From an uncultured archaeon (GTDB lineage: Archaea; Thermoproteota; Nitrososphaeria; Nitrososphaerales; CALBXV01), in assembly GCA_937890045.1 (NCBI GenBank), contig CALBXV010000370.1:1-13042 (forward strand): a stretch of 13,042 bases of DNA. The letters run 5' to 3'. The position numbers and the translations under genes were made by a program. The notes under the pieces were generated by a model, which was not told where the DNA came from, did not search any database, and saw only the letters and a list, made by a program, of their open reading frames with translations. This document shows, one piece after another, positions 1 to 6,271 of the stretch. Position 1 is the stretch's first letter, and each line of letters opens with the position of its first letter.

Positions 1-52
1 TAGTAAGCGGTTGTCCCTTCGGGACACGTGGGTTCAAATCCTACCCCCGGCG
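1..52 (+). tRNA. 3' part of a type II tRNA, probably tRNA-Ser (cut by window edge)
   Basis: The T arm is clear: GTGGG (28-32) pairs with CCTAC (40-44) around the loop TTCAAAT (33-39). A long variable arm precedes it, TGTCCC (12-17) pairing with GGGACA (21-26), so this is a type II tRNA (Leu or Ser). The 3' acceptor strand CCCCGGC (45-51) is followed by G at 52 as discriminator base. G73 is typical of archaeal tRNA-Ser, whereas tRNA-Leu normally has A73. No CCA is encoded. The 5' half and probably the anticodon lie outside the window. The first bases do not give a standard Ser anticodon loop, so an intron near position 37/38 is possible but cannot be shown. Confidence 0.8.
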
Positions 53-153
53 TCTTTAAATTTGATTTGTAAAAATAAAATATTATTAATTAAAAATTAA
101 ATCTTTTAAATAATATAAATTAACTGAAAAATATAAGGAACAAATAATTAATA

Positions 154-1617
154 ATGATATCAAGTAATAATACTATAATAAAAAATATTATTGATAAAGG
201 ATTTCAATTAGAACCTAAAGCATTTGATTTAATAAATAATCTTGAAAATCATAACAATATAGATGATATGATATCTAACATTATAGATTTCAAAATAAGA
301 GATAATAAAAAAAAGAGTATTACAAAAAATGATATAACTTCTTTTTTAACTTTAAATGATAAAAAAGAAACTACTTTACATGATGAAAAAATTGATTCTA
401 TGTTAGAAGTAATAAATAATATAGGAAGTGAATTTAAACCTATAGAAGGAATTAATGGTTTTCAAAAATTATTTAAAAGTCGATATAATAAATTATTAAA
501 AATAGCATATTCTAGACCTAATTTTCGTAATATTAAGAGTATATCATTAATAAAAACTGATACTAATAGTGGAATAAAAAGGATAGCTGGTTTAGTTATG
601 GAAAAAAAAAGTAGACAAAAAAATATAGCAATAACAATTGATGATGGAACTGGAATTATAGATGTTATAGCTTTTGATCAAGATATAATTAAGCAATTAA
701 AAAAAATTCTTCTTGATAGTTTTGTAATTGTTGATTTTGTATTTAGTAAAATTGGTACAGCTATATTAAAGAAAATATCTTTACCTGATATTCCTGAACA
801 TAAACCAATTTTATCTAACAAAAAAGTTTATGCTATATTTACTTCTGATTTACATGTTGGAAGTAGAAATTTCTTAAAAGATGAATTTGTATCTTTTATT
901 AATTGGTTAAATAATGAAAAAAAAGATAATGATATAATTAATAGAATAAAATATTTAGTTATTGCAGGAGATAGTGTAGATGGTATTGGAATTTATCCTG
1001 GTCAAGAAGATGATTTAATTGATGATAATTTAATAAGTCAATATAAGAAACTTGCTGAACTATTAAAACTGGTACCAAACTCAATAGAAATTATCATTAT
1101 ACCGGGAAATCATGATCCTGTTATACAATCTTTACCTCAACCACCTATATCTAAAAAATATGCAAATGATTTGTATTGTATGAAAAATGTAACTATGTTA
1201 GGTAATCCAGCTTATGTTCGTTTACATGGTGTAAACGTATTAATTTACCATGGAAGAAGTTTAGATGATGCAATAGCTAAAACACCTGGGTTTTCATTTA
1301 ATAGACCAGCATTAGCAATGAAATTATTGTTAAAATCTAGACATTTGTCTCCGGTTTATGGAAAAAGATCTTCATCATTACCAGCTGAAGAAGATGAATT
1401 AGTTATATCTGATATCCCAGATATTTTTCATTCAGGACATATTCATGTAATTGATTCAGAAAGTTATAGAGGTACTTTAATTTTAAATTCTGGAACTTGG
1501 CAATCTCAAACTCCTTTTCAAGCGAAGATGGGTATAGATCCAGTATCGGGTATTATACCAATAGTTAATCTATCAACACTTGAAATTTTTACAAAAAATT
1601 TTAAATATAATAAATGA
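154..1617 (+). CDS. polB: DNA polymerase D small subunit DP1 (3'-5' exonuclease)
   Basis: This is the proofreading subunit of the archaeal D-family replicative polymerase, partner of the large subunit at 7056-10529. Residues about 130-215 look like the OB-fold domain. The rest is an Mre11-like calcineurin-type phosphoesterase with every metal-binding motif present: SDLHVG (D232, H234), GDSVDG (D273, D276), GNHDP (N319, H320), YHGRS (H366) and GHIH (H429, H431). The exonuclease should therefore be active. At 487 aa it is within the family range. The N-terminal ~120 residues are Lys/Asn-rich and poorly conserved. The ATG at 154 is 101 bp after the tRNA; no convincing Shine-Dalgarno precedes it, so a short leader or leaderless message is likely. 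The gene ends 5 bp from the convergent cdc6 stop codon. The symbol polB follows the archaeal PolD small-subunit convention and is not family-B polymerase. Confidence 0.96.
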   Translation: MISSNNTIIKNIIDKGFQLEPKAFDLINNLENHNNIDDMISNIIDFKIRDNKKKSITKNDITSFLTLNDKKETTLHDEKIDSMLEVINNIGSEFKPIEGINGFQKLFKSRYNKLLKIAYSRPNFRNIKSISLIKTDTNSGIKRIAGLVMEKKSRQKNIAITIDDGTGIIDVIAFDQDIIKQLKKILLDSFVIVDFVFSKIGTAILKKISLPDIPEHKPILSNKKVYAIFTSDLHVGSRNFLKDEFVSFINWLNNEKKDNDIINRIKYLVIAGDSVDGIGIYPGQEDDLIDDNLISQYKKLAELLKLVPNSIEIIIIPGNHDPVIQSLPQPPISKKYANDLYCMKNVTMLGNPAYVRLHGVNVLIYHGRSLDDAIAKTPGFSFNRPALAMKLLLKSRHLSPVYGKRSSSLPAEEDELVISDIPDIFHSGHIHVIDSESYRGTLILNSGTWQSQTPFQAKMGIDPVSGIIPIVNLSTLEIFTKNFKYNK

Positions 1618-1622
1618 TAATT

Positions 1623-2825
1623 TTAAATTATATTAGAAAGAGTTTGATCTTCTTTAAATGCCTCTCTAATTATTTGTGCATCAAATTCATTACCAATCTT
1701 TATTTTTTTGGTTCTACCATATCTTCCATGACTTATAATATTCGTTGTTATTATACCAAGCAAATCTAATTCGCTTAGTATACCACTTACTCTTCTTTGT
1801 GTTAATATTTCTATACCAATTTTCTTACAAGTATCTTTATAGCTCTGATGTACATCTCCTGTTGTACAATTAGAATTTAATTTTAATATAGAAATTAAAA
1901 CTACTTTTTGTTGAAGTGGTAAAGATGTTAATGCATCATAATTTCTATCTCTTTCTATCCTTTGAACCGCAATTCTAACATGTTTTTCTTCTACTTTATT
2001 TGCTTCTTCTCTTTCTGCAACTTCGGCTGCTATTCGTAATAAATCAACTGCTCTTCTTGCATCTCCATGTTCTGAACCGGCTAATGCAGAACATAGACTT
2101 ATTGCTGCTTGTGATATTGTTCCATTTTCAAATGCTATATCTGCTCTTTTTTCTAATATACTCTTTATTTCTATTGCTGTATATGGAGGAAAAACTATTT
2201 CCTCTTCACCAAGACTGCTTAAAACTCTAGGATTAAGATATTCTTTAAAATTTAGATCATTTGATATGCCTATTATTGATAAAAATCCTGGGTGTAAATT
2301 TTCATTTGATCTTGTTAAATCATAAAGTAAATTATCACCATGATTCTTTATAAAATAGTCAATTTCATCTAATATTAAAATAATAAAATATTTTTCTTTA
2401 GAAATATGATCGCTTAATCTCTTTAATACTTCTCCTATTGATAATCCAGTAAAAGGTATATCTAAATTAATAGCATTTGCTAAATCTAATAATATTCTAT
2501 ATCCTGTATTTGATATTCTTGTATTTGAATAAGCAACAATTAAATTAATATTATTAACACGTTCAATTAATTTTTCGGTAATATATCGTGTAACAACTGT
2601 CTTTCCAGTTCCTGTTTTTCCGTAAAGAAGTAAATTTGAACTTTTATTCCCTTTTAGAATCAGTGCAAGTGATTGTCCAATAGAAGATATTTGTTTTTCT
2701 CTAAAAGGAAGATATTTTGGTATATAATCATTATTTAAAACTATAGGATCTATTATTATTTTTTTTCCTGTTAACATTTTATTAAATATATTATCTAATA
2801 TATTTTCATTTTCCTCTTTCGACAA
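1623..2825 (-). CDS. cdc6: Orc1/Cdc6 replication initiator ATPase
   Basis: This origin-binding AAA+ ATPase marks the replication origin and helps load the MCM helicase. Walker A is GKTGTGKT (69-76), Walker B is LDEID (152-156), sensor 1 is GISND (186-190), a probable arginine finger lies in NPRVLSSLGEEE (199-209), and sensor 2 is GDARRAVDLLR (254-264). The C-terminal ~100 residues form the winged-helix domain that contacts origin DNA. The length, 400 aa, is normal. The start is TTG at 2825; the next in-frame ATG is residue 17, which would remove a little of the N-terminus. The upstream intergenic region carries inverted ORBs and an AT-rich core, the usual arrangement for an archaeal initiator next to its origin. 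The nearest ORB (2866-2885) lies about 40 bp upstream of the start, so autoregulation is plausible but inferred. Confidence 0.96.
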   Translation of the reverse strand: MSKEENENILDNIFNKMLTGKKIIIDPIVLNNDYIPKYLPFREKQISSIGQSLALILKGNKSSNLLLYGKTGTGKTVVTRYITEKLIERVNNINLIVAYSNTRISNTGYRILLDLANAINLDIPFTGLSIGEVLKRLSDHISKEKYFIILILDEIDYFIKNHGDNLLYDLTRSNENLHPGFLSIIGISNDLNFKEYLNPRVLSSLGEEEIVFPPYTAIEIKSILEKRADIAFENGTISQAAISLCSALAGSEHGDARRAVDLLRIAAEVAEREEANKVEEKHVRIAVQRIERDRNYDALTSLPLQQKVVLISILKLNSNCTTGDVHQSYKDTCKKIGIEILTQRRVSGILSELDLLGIITTNIISHGRYGRTKKIKIGNEFDAQIIREAFKEDQTLSNII

Positions 2826-2865
2826 AATTATCCCTTTTTATTAATTATTAATTAAAGAAGGTCCA

Positions 2866-2885
2866 CCCCTACATTTCTTATGGAG
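2866..2885 (-). promoter_or_regulatory. ORB (origin recognition box), left element
   Basis: On the minus strand this reads CTCCATAAGAAATGTAGGGG. It keeps TCCA, GAA and the G-run at the same spacing as the other three full ORBs in this window. The core is degenerate (TAAGAA where others have GTGGAA). The G-run points left, towards cdc6, whose start is about 40 bp away. Confidence 0.7.
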
Positions 2886-2925
2886 ACCTATTTTATAATA
2901 TAAAATAATATGATGTTTTAACATA

Positions 2926-2935
2926 TATGGAGACC
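2926..2935 (-). repeat. Second copy of the TATGGAGACC block (half-ORB?)
   Basis: TATGGAGACC occurs at 2879-2888, overlapping the left ORB core, and again at 2926-2935 in the same orientation, 47 bp further on. On the minus strand both read GGTCTCCATA. The second copy lacks the downstream GAA and G-run, so it may be a half site for Orc1/Cdc6 inside the AT-rich core. It is the only G/C-containing block in that stretch. Confidence 0.4.
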
Positions 2936-3036
2936 GCTCTTGTTTATATTATATATAATTAATAATAATAAGTAAAATAATATATACAAAAAAGTTAACT
3001 TTTTATTTAAAACTAATTATCATTAAAATTATTAAT

Positions 3037-3056
3037 ATCCAGTAGAAACATAGGGG
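3037..3056 (+). promoter_or_regulatory. ORB (origin recognition box), right element
   Basis: The plus strand reads ATCCAGTAGAAACATAGGGG with one further G at 3057. It differs from the general archaeal ORB form (approximately CTCCAnTGGAAACnAAnGGGG) at only a few positions. Its orientation is opposite to the element at 2866-2885, so the two bracket the AT-rich core. It ends 34 bp before the TTG start of the corA-like gene, so bound initiator could also affect that promoter. Confidence 0.8.
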
Positions 3057-3090
3057 GCCGGATAGAAAAATTAACATGTTGTGAAGAATT

Positions 3091-4146
3091 TTGATCAAAC
3101 ATATATTTGCATCAGCTATTTCAGCTAATGGTAAACCTTCAAGAACTATTGTAGAAAATTCCTCACAAGCTATTAATTTTACAAAAGGATCTAGATTAAG
3201 TTGGCTTAATTTTATTATTGGTGATATATCATTAGGTTTAGAATCTGTATATTCTGAGATGAAATTAACGATTACACCATCCACTCTATTATCTGGATAT
3301 TTATCTAATTATGAAGATAAGAGTGATATTTTGGGATTAATGTTACCAATTCTTCGAGTAGAAAAAGGCGAAGTAAATACTACACCACTAATAATTTATT
3401 TATCAAAAAATAGATTAATATCAATTCATGATGAATATACAGAACATTTACTAAGATTCTCAAAATATTCAGATACATTTATGCAAAAATTACCAATTGG
3501 TGGTGATTGGCAAGATCCTCAAACTTTTCTTTTAGCAAGAGTAATAGATGAAGTAGCTGAAAGAAATTTTAAATCATTACATTCTATAATTGAACAGGCT
3601 GAATTAATACAATTAGAAATTGCAAATAGTAAAACATCTACTAAGAAATTAAGTTTAGAAATATTCAATATAAAACAATCTGTTTTAACATTCCTTAATG
3701 CAGTATGGGCCATTCGTGATGTAGTTCATTCTTTAAGATATGGTGATTCTGATATGATATCTGATAATTCTGACGTTTTAGTAAAATTTGATATTATCTT
3801 AGGTGATCTTGATAGACAATTATCCATGGCTGAACATGTTTTAGAAGTATTAGCTGGTGGTATGTCTGTACTACAAACGATGTTCCAGGCAAATTTGCAA
3901 TCAGTTTCAAATAGAATGACAACCGTTCTATTATGGTTAACTATTGTTGGAACTGCAATTTTACTTCCTAATACTTTAGCAACAATATACGGTATACCAT
4001 TTCTTCCATTAGATACAGCAGGAAAAAATTGGGTATGGATTATATTATCATTAGTAGTTTCTACTGTATTTGGTACTATGTTAGTATATTATTTTGCAAG
4101 AAAAATTTGGAGTCCTATAAATGAAGGAAATGTAAATATCGAATAA
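3091..4146 (+). CDS. CorA-family divalent cation transporter-like protein with an atypical GIP pore motif
   Basis: The 351-aa protein has the CorA layout: a large soluble N-terminal domain, a long helical stretch (about 140-270), and two C-terminal membrane helices (about 279-306 and 314-342) ending in a short basic tail. CorA proteins are pentameric Mg2+/Co2+ channels of the cell membrane. The loop after the first membrane helix reads YGIPF (300-304), where canonical CorA has YGMNF. The GMN filter triad is thus GIP, so ion selectivity cannot be assumed; ZntB-like relatives also vary here. The start is TTG at 3091: an in-frame TGA at 3082 excludes extension, and the next in-frame ATG would delete much of the N-terminus. 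No strong ribosome-binding site is seen. The gene stands alone between two groups of origin-type boxes, which says nothing about its function. Confidence 0.8.
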   Translation: MIKHIFASAISANGKPSRTIVENSSQAINFTKGSRLSWLNFIIGDISLGLESVYSEMKLTITPSTLLSGYLSNYEDKSDILGLMLPILRVEKGEVNTTPLIIYLSKNRLISIHDEYTEHLLRFSKYSDTFMQKLPIGGDWQDPQTFLLARVIDEVAERNFKSLHSIIEQAELIQLEIANSKTSTKKLSLEIFNIKQSVLTFLNAVWAIRDVVHSLRYGDSDMISDNSDVLVKFDIILGDLDRQLSMAEHVLEVLAGGMSVLQTMFQANLQSVSNRMTTVLLWLTIVGTAILLPNTLATIYGIPFLPLDTAGKNWVWIILSLVVSTVFGTMLVYYFARKIWSPINEGNVNIE

Positions 4147-4197
4147 CAGTTAATTTGTGAATAAATGTAAACAAAATTTTATATCTTTAATATTTGA

Positions 4198-4217
4198 CCC
4201 CATTATTTCCATTGGAA
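4198..4217 (-). promoter_or_regulatory. ORB (origin recognition box)
   Basis: On the minus strand it reads TTCCAATGGAAATAATGGGG. The dyad TTCCAnTGGAA is perfect and the G-run sits at the same distance as in the other three full elements. It begins 52 bp after the corA-like stop codon. Confidence 0.8.
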
Positions 4218-4258
4218 CTTAATACAGACCATTTTTTAGTGAACGTTTCCTGTCCACA

Positions 4259-4278
4259 CCCCTTTGCTTCCACTGGAG
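4259..4278 (-). promoter_or_regulatory. ORB (origin recognition box), best match in the window
   Basis: On the minus strand it reads CTCCAGTGGAAGCAAAGGGG, followed by TGTGG. This is nearly the textbook archaeal ORB: dyad, A-rich spacer, then G-run. It has the same orientation as the element 61 bp to its left. Confidence 0.85.
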
Positions 4279-4305
4279 TTTTTTTACTTATATTTTATCT
4301 AGTAA

Positions 4306-4319
4306 TTCTTCCATTGGAT
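4306..4319 (-). promoter_or_regulatory. Mini-ORB core without G-run
   Basis: On the minus strand it reads ATCCAATGGAAGAA, matching the dyad core of the neighbouring ORBs, but no G-run follows. Mini-ORB cores of this kind occur as accessory initiator sites in archaeal origins. Its orientation agrees with the two full boxes to its left. Confidence 0.5.
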
Positions 4320-4426
4320 TGTGAACATAATGTAAATATATTCAAAAATGGTGAGTAAATCATTATTTGTCATTAGTATTTAACACATTTGTTCACAACT
4401 TCACTACAATTATAATATATATTTTA

Positions 4427-4437
4427 TTTATAAAAAA
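4427..4437 (+). promoter_or_regulatory. TATA-box candidate for the winged-helix gene
   Basis: TTTATAAAAAA is a good archaeal TATA element. Transcription would be expected to begin about 25 bp downstream, near 4457. That is past the TTG at 4451 and just before the ATG at 4466, so it favours the ATG with a very short leader. Confidence 0.4.
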
Positions 4438-4465
4438 TAAGTTTACTTAATTGACTAAAAGAAAG

Positions 4466-4846
4466 ATGAAGATAGAATTCAATGATGGAGAGGGCGGAAA
4501 CTACTCCTTATCTTTAGACGGCTCTATATCACGTGATAAAATTCTAAAAATAATAGATATGGTTGAATTAATTGATGGAAATGAAGATAAAGAAAAAGTA
4601 CAAAATCTATCAAAAGATACTTCTTTCGGAAAATTATATAATCTTATTGAAAAAAAATTTCCACTAGGTTCATTTACATCAACAGATATACTAGAAACAT
4701 ACGAAGATGAATTCAATAAAAGTATTAGACTAAGTACAATTTCGACATATTTAGCACGACTAGAACAAAAGAAATTATTATCAAGAGAATGGACAACTTC
4801 TGGATGGTTATATAAACGAGTAAGAATAATGTCTATTCAAAGATAG
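4466..4846 (+). CDS. Small winged-helix protein beside the origin, function unknown
   Basis: With the ATG at 4466 the product is 126 aa; a TTG at 4451 would add MTKRK. The N-terminal ~35 residues (MKIEFNDGEGGNYSLSLDG...) look like beta strands followed by a helix. An acidic linker leads to a winged-helix-like fold at about residues 55-120: FTSTDILETY, then LSTISTYLARLEQKKLL as the likely recognition helix region, then a wing ending GWLYKRVRI. This suggests DNA binding, but no named family is recognised with confidence. The gene starts about 150 bp after the last ORB core and overlaps the convergent gene on the other strand by 14 bp. A role in origin function or in transcription of nearby genes is possible but unproven. 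Confidence 0.75.
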   Translation: MKIEFNDGEGGNYSLSLDGSISRDKILKIIDMVELIDGNEDKEKVQNLSKDTSFGKLYNLIEKKFPLGSFTSTDILETYEDEFNKSIRLSTISTYLARLEQKKLLSREWTTSGWLYKRVRIMSIQR

Positions 4847-5369
4847 TATTATTCTTATTCAATAATTTATATTGATAAGGCTTTTTGAGATCATCTCTAG
4901 TAATATATCCTTCCGAAAAAAGTTTATTTAATAAACGAGAGGTATGTTCTCGTGTTTTTCCTAGTAATGGCTGCAAATCATTTACTGTACATTCTTTATC
5001 TGATAAGTTATCTAAAATTTTTTTCTCTGTTTCTGTGAGTATTAATTTTTTTTGTAATACAATTTTTTCTAGAGGCCTATTATTGAATATACTTCCTGGT
5101 TTGTTAATAACTTTATCATTAATTTTATAACTAAACTTATTTATTTTTAAATCAATAATATTTAGTTTAACATCTAAATCTAATATTTTTTGATCTTGAC
5201 TATATAATCTCTCTTTTAATTCATTTATTATCCTTTGTATAATATTTTCTGAATCCTTTATTTCCTTATTTAATATCTTAATTTTAGTTAAGTAATAAGA
5301 TAAGACCAATAACATTAAAATAAATATAGTAATAAAAAAAAACTGAAAATATATATCTATCATTATCAT
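4833..5369 (-). CDS. Membrane-anchored coiled-coil protein with C-terminal winged helix
   Basis: The 178-aa protein has three parts. Residues about 5-28 (IDIYFQFFFITIFILMLLVL and beyond) form one N-terminal membrane helix. Residues 30-85 are charged, heptad-like and probably a coiled coil, suggesting dimerisation. Residues about 108-172 look like a MarR/ArsR-style winged helix: LTETEKKILDNL, then DLQPLLGKTREHTSRLLNKL as helix-turn-helix and recognition helix, then the wing. It would hold a DNA-binding domain at the cytoplasmic face of the membrane. The start is ATG at 5369; an in-frame ATG at 5363 is an alternative. It lies 74 bp downstream of the gene at 5444-5839 on the same strand and converges on the gene at 4466-4846. 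Its target is unknown. Confidence 0.8.
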   Translation of the reverse strand: MIMIDIYFQFFFITIFILMLLVLSYYLTKIKILNKEIKDSENIIQRIINELKERLYSQDQKILDLDVKLNIIDLKINKFSYKINDKVINKPGSIFNNRPLEKIVLQKKLILTETEKKILDNLSDKECTVNDLQPLLGKTREHTSRLLNKLFSEGYITRDDLKKPYQYKLLNKNNTIFE

Positions 5370-5373
5370 AATA

Positions 5374-5392
5374 TATCATAATGATATCATAT
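5374..5392 (-). repeat. 19-bp palindrome-containing sequence shared with the PolD large subunit start
   Basis: The minus strand reads ATATGATATCATTATGATA, identical over 19 bases to 7043-7061 on the plus strand. It contains the perfect 10-bp palindrome ATGATATCAT and sits 5 bp upstream of the start codon at 5369. Both copies immediately precede or overlap a gene start, so a shared regulator site is possible. Confidence 0.5.
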
Positions 5393-5443
5393 GTTATTAT
5401 ATCAATGTTTCTACATCATATACATATTTAATATTTTAATTAA

Positions 5444-5839
5444 TCATTTTTTGTTACAAACACTAGATATAGTAGAAGAAACATGATCTAATATAATATT
5501 TATATCCTTATCAGCTGAAACATTATCTGAAATATTTTTTAAAGTATTACCAATCTTAATAAGATTATTAATCTGATTTTCTTCAATAATAGAAAAATAT
5601 TCTAAAATAATTAATGTAAATAACGAACTTTCAACATTTTTTTTCGCCTGTTTTAAGGTTCTAATAAAAGATCCTTTACTTACTTTTCTATTATCTCTTC
5701 GAGAAATCATTTTATTTAAATTTGACTTATCATTATTCAATAAAGTTATTAGTAAAGTATCTAATTGTGTTTGTGTCAAATTTATTTTTTCTACTAAAAA
5801 TTCTCCTATTTCATCATTAATTAAAACTTCTTTTAACAT
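5444..5839 (-). CDS. Conserved-looking helical protein, function unknown
   Basis: The 131-aa soluble protein has no membrane segment. It is almost entirely helical by composition. A possible helix-turn-helix lies at residues 21-75: LTQTQLDTLLITLLNN, then a basic segment SRRDNRKVSKGSFIRTLKQAKKN, followed by a hydrophobic helix SSLFTLIILEYFSI. The basic middle part could bind nucleic acid; this is inference. I do not recognise a named family. The ATG at 5839 is preceded by AAAAGGGA on its strand, a weak Shine-Dalgarno at best. A 9-bp inverted repeat lies just upstream (5866-5892). The gene reads towards the membrane-anchored winged-helix gene, and the 74-bp gap allows co-transcription. Confidence 0.7.
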   Translation of the reverse strand: MLKEVLINDEIGEFLVEKINLTQTQLDTLLITLLNNDKSNLNKMISRRDNRKVSKGSFIRTLKQAKKNVESSLFTLIILEYFSIIEENQINNLIKIGNTLKNISDNVSADKDINIILDHVSSTISSVCNKK

Positions 5840-5865
5840 ATTCCCTTTTATTATACACTTTCGTA

Positions 5866-5892
5866 TAACATTAACGGTTATTATTAATGTTA
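5866..5892. repeat. Inverted repeat in the divergent intergenic region, possible operator
   Basis: TAACATTAA (5866-5874) and TTAATGTTA (5884-5892) are perfect 9-bp inverted arms around CGGTTATTA. It lies 27-53 bp upstream of the minus-strand gene starting at 5839, in the promoter zone. Such spacing suits a dimeric regulator. AT-rich DNA makes chance arms common, so confidence is low. The rest of the 5840-6027 interval is A/T-rich with no gene seen. Confidence 0.35.
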
Positions 5893-6027
5893 AATAACAT
5901 AAAAGATTATTAATAAATTTTTGTTAATATAAATAATATATATATTATTTATTTATTTTTTAATATATTTTTTTTAAATCACTGATTTATTATACTACAT
6001 CATATAGTACCTATGATAGTGAATACA

Positions 6028-6264
6028 ATGGGAAGAAGAAAAAGAAAAAATATTAGGATCACAAAGAAAAAACTTCCAAAAGTCTTTTGTTGTCCTAATT
6101 GTGGAATGTTTTCAATTAGAGTGTTAATAAATTTTGAAACGGAATCAAAAATAGTGTGTGGAAGCTGTGAATTAACTTGGAAAAAAGAAAATACAACAAA
6201 AAAGCCAGAAGCAATAGATATCTATAATAAATTTGTTGATGAATTTGTTTCAGCAAGAGGTTAA
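6028..6264 (+). CDS. elf1: Elf1-type zinc-ribbon transcription elongation factor
   Basis: The 78-aa protein is a small zinc ribbon of the archaeal/eukaryotic Elf1 family, which associates with elongating RNA polymerase. It has the family's basic N-terminal tail (MGRRKRKNIR) and a zinc ribbon with CPNC (C22, C25) and CGSC (C44, C47), followed by a Lys-rich linker and a C-terminal helix. An ATG at 6013 would add MIVNT, but the family conserves MGRRKR at its N-terminus, so the ATG at 6028 is preferred. The gene heads a plus-strand cluster: GGGP synthase begins 8 bp after its stop. A distinct function for this archaeal version has not been shown here and rests on family membership. Confidence 0.85.
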   Translation: MGRRKRKNIRITKKKLPKVFCCPNCGMFSIRVLINFETESKIVCGSCELTWKKENTTKKPEAIDIYNKFVDEFVSARG

Positions 6265-6271
6265 TTAGATA

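Larger units (their letters stand above)
2861..3060. other. oriC: Probable replication origin (oriC): inverted ORBs flanking an AT-rich unwinding element
   Basis: Two 20-bp ORB-like elements lie in inverted orientation at 2866-2885 (minus) and 3037-3056 (plus). Their dyad cores face inward and their G-runs face outward. The ~150 bp between them is almost pure A/T, apart from one GGAGACCGC block. Within it are perfect palindromes at 2890-2906 (arms ATTTTATA/TATAAAAT around one base) and at 2989-3004 (AAAAAGTTAACTTTTT). Inverted ORBs around a duplex unwinding element next to orc1/cdc6 is the known architecture of archaeal origins such as Sulfolobus oriC1 and those of Pyrococcus and Aeropyrum. 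The region also serves as the upstream region of the divergent cdc6 and corA-like genes. The assignment comes from sequence pattern and context only. Confidence 0.8.
4147..4465. other. Non-coding region with a second ORB cluster (possible second arm of the origin)
   Basis: This stretch of about 319 bp has no credible gene. It contains two full ORBs and one G-less ORB core, all pointing the same way (4198-4217, 4259-4278 and 4306-4319, minus strand). Between them, around 4241-4255, is a weaker partial match that reads GGACAGGAAACG on the minus strand. A run of seven T (4279-4285) directly follows the best box and could also end corA transcription. The right part is A/T-rich and ends in the promoter of the winged-helix gene. 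Together with the ORBs upstream of corA it probably belongs to the same origin or marks a second one. Confidence 0.65.

Noticed and set aside
2000..2230. 76-aa Leu-rich plus-strand frame inside cdc6
   Set aside because: It is the complement of a well-supported AAA+ domain, and its Leu/Phe-rich composition is what antisense of AT-rich coding DNA gives.
3003..3284. 93-aa minus-strand reading frame across the right ORB and the start of the corA-like gene
   Set aside because: Most of it is antisense to corA, and its C-terminal end runs through the right ORB and the AT-rich origin core. No ribosome site or family resemblance is seen.
4885..5130. 81-aa plus-strand frame opposite the membrane winged-helix gene
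   Set aside because: Composition fits an antisense shadow; the minus-strand frame has a coherent membrane helix, coiled coil and winged helix.
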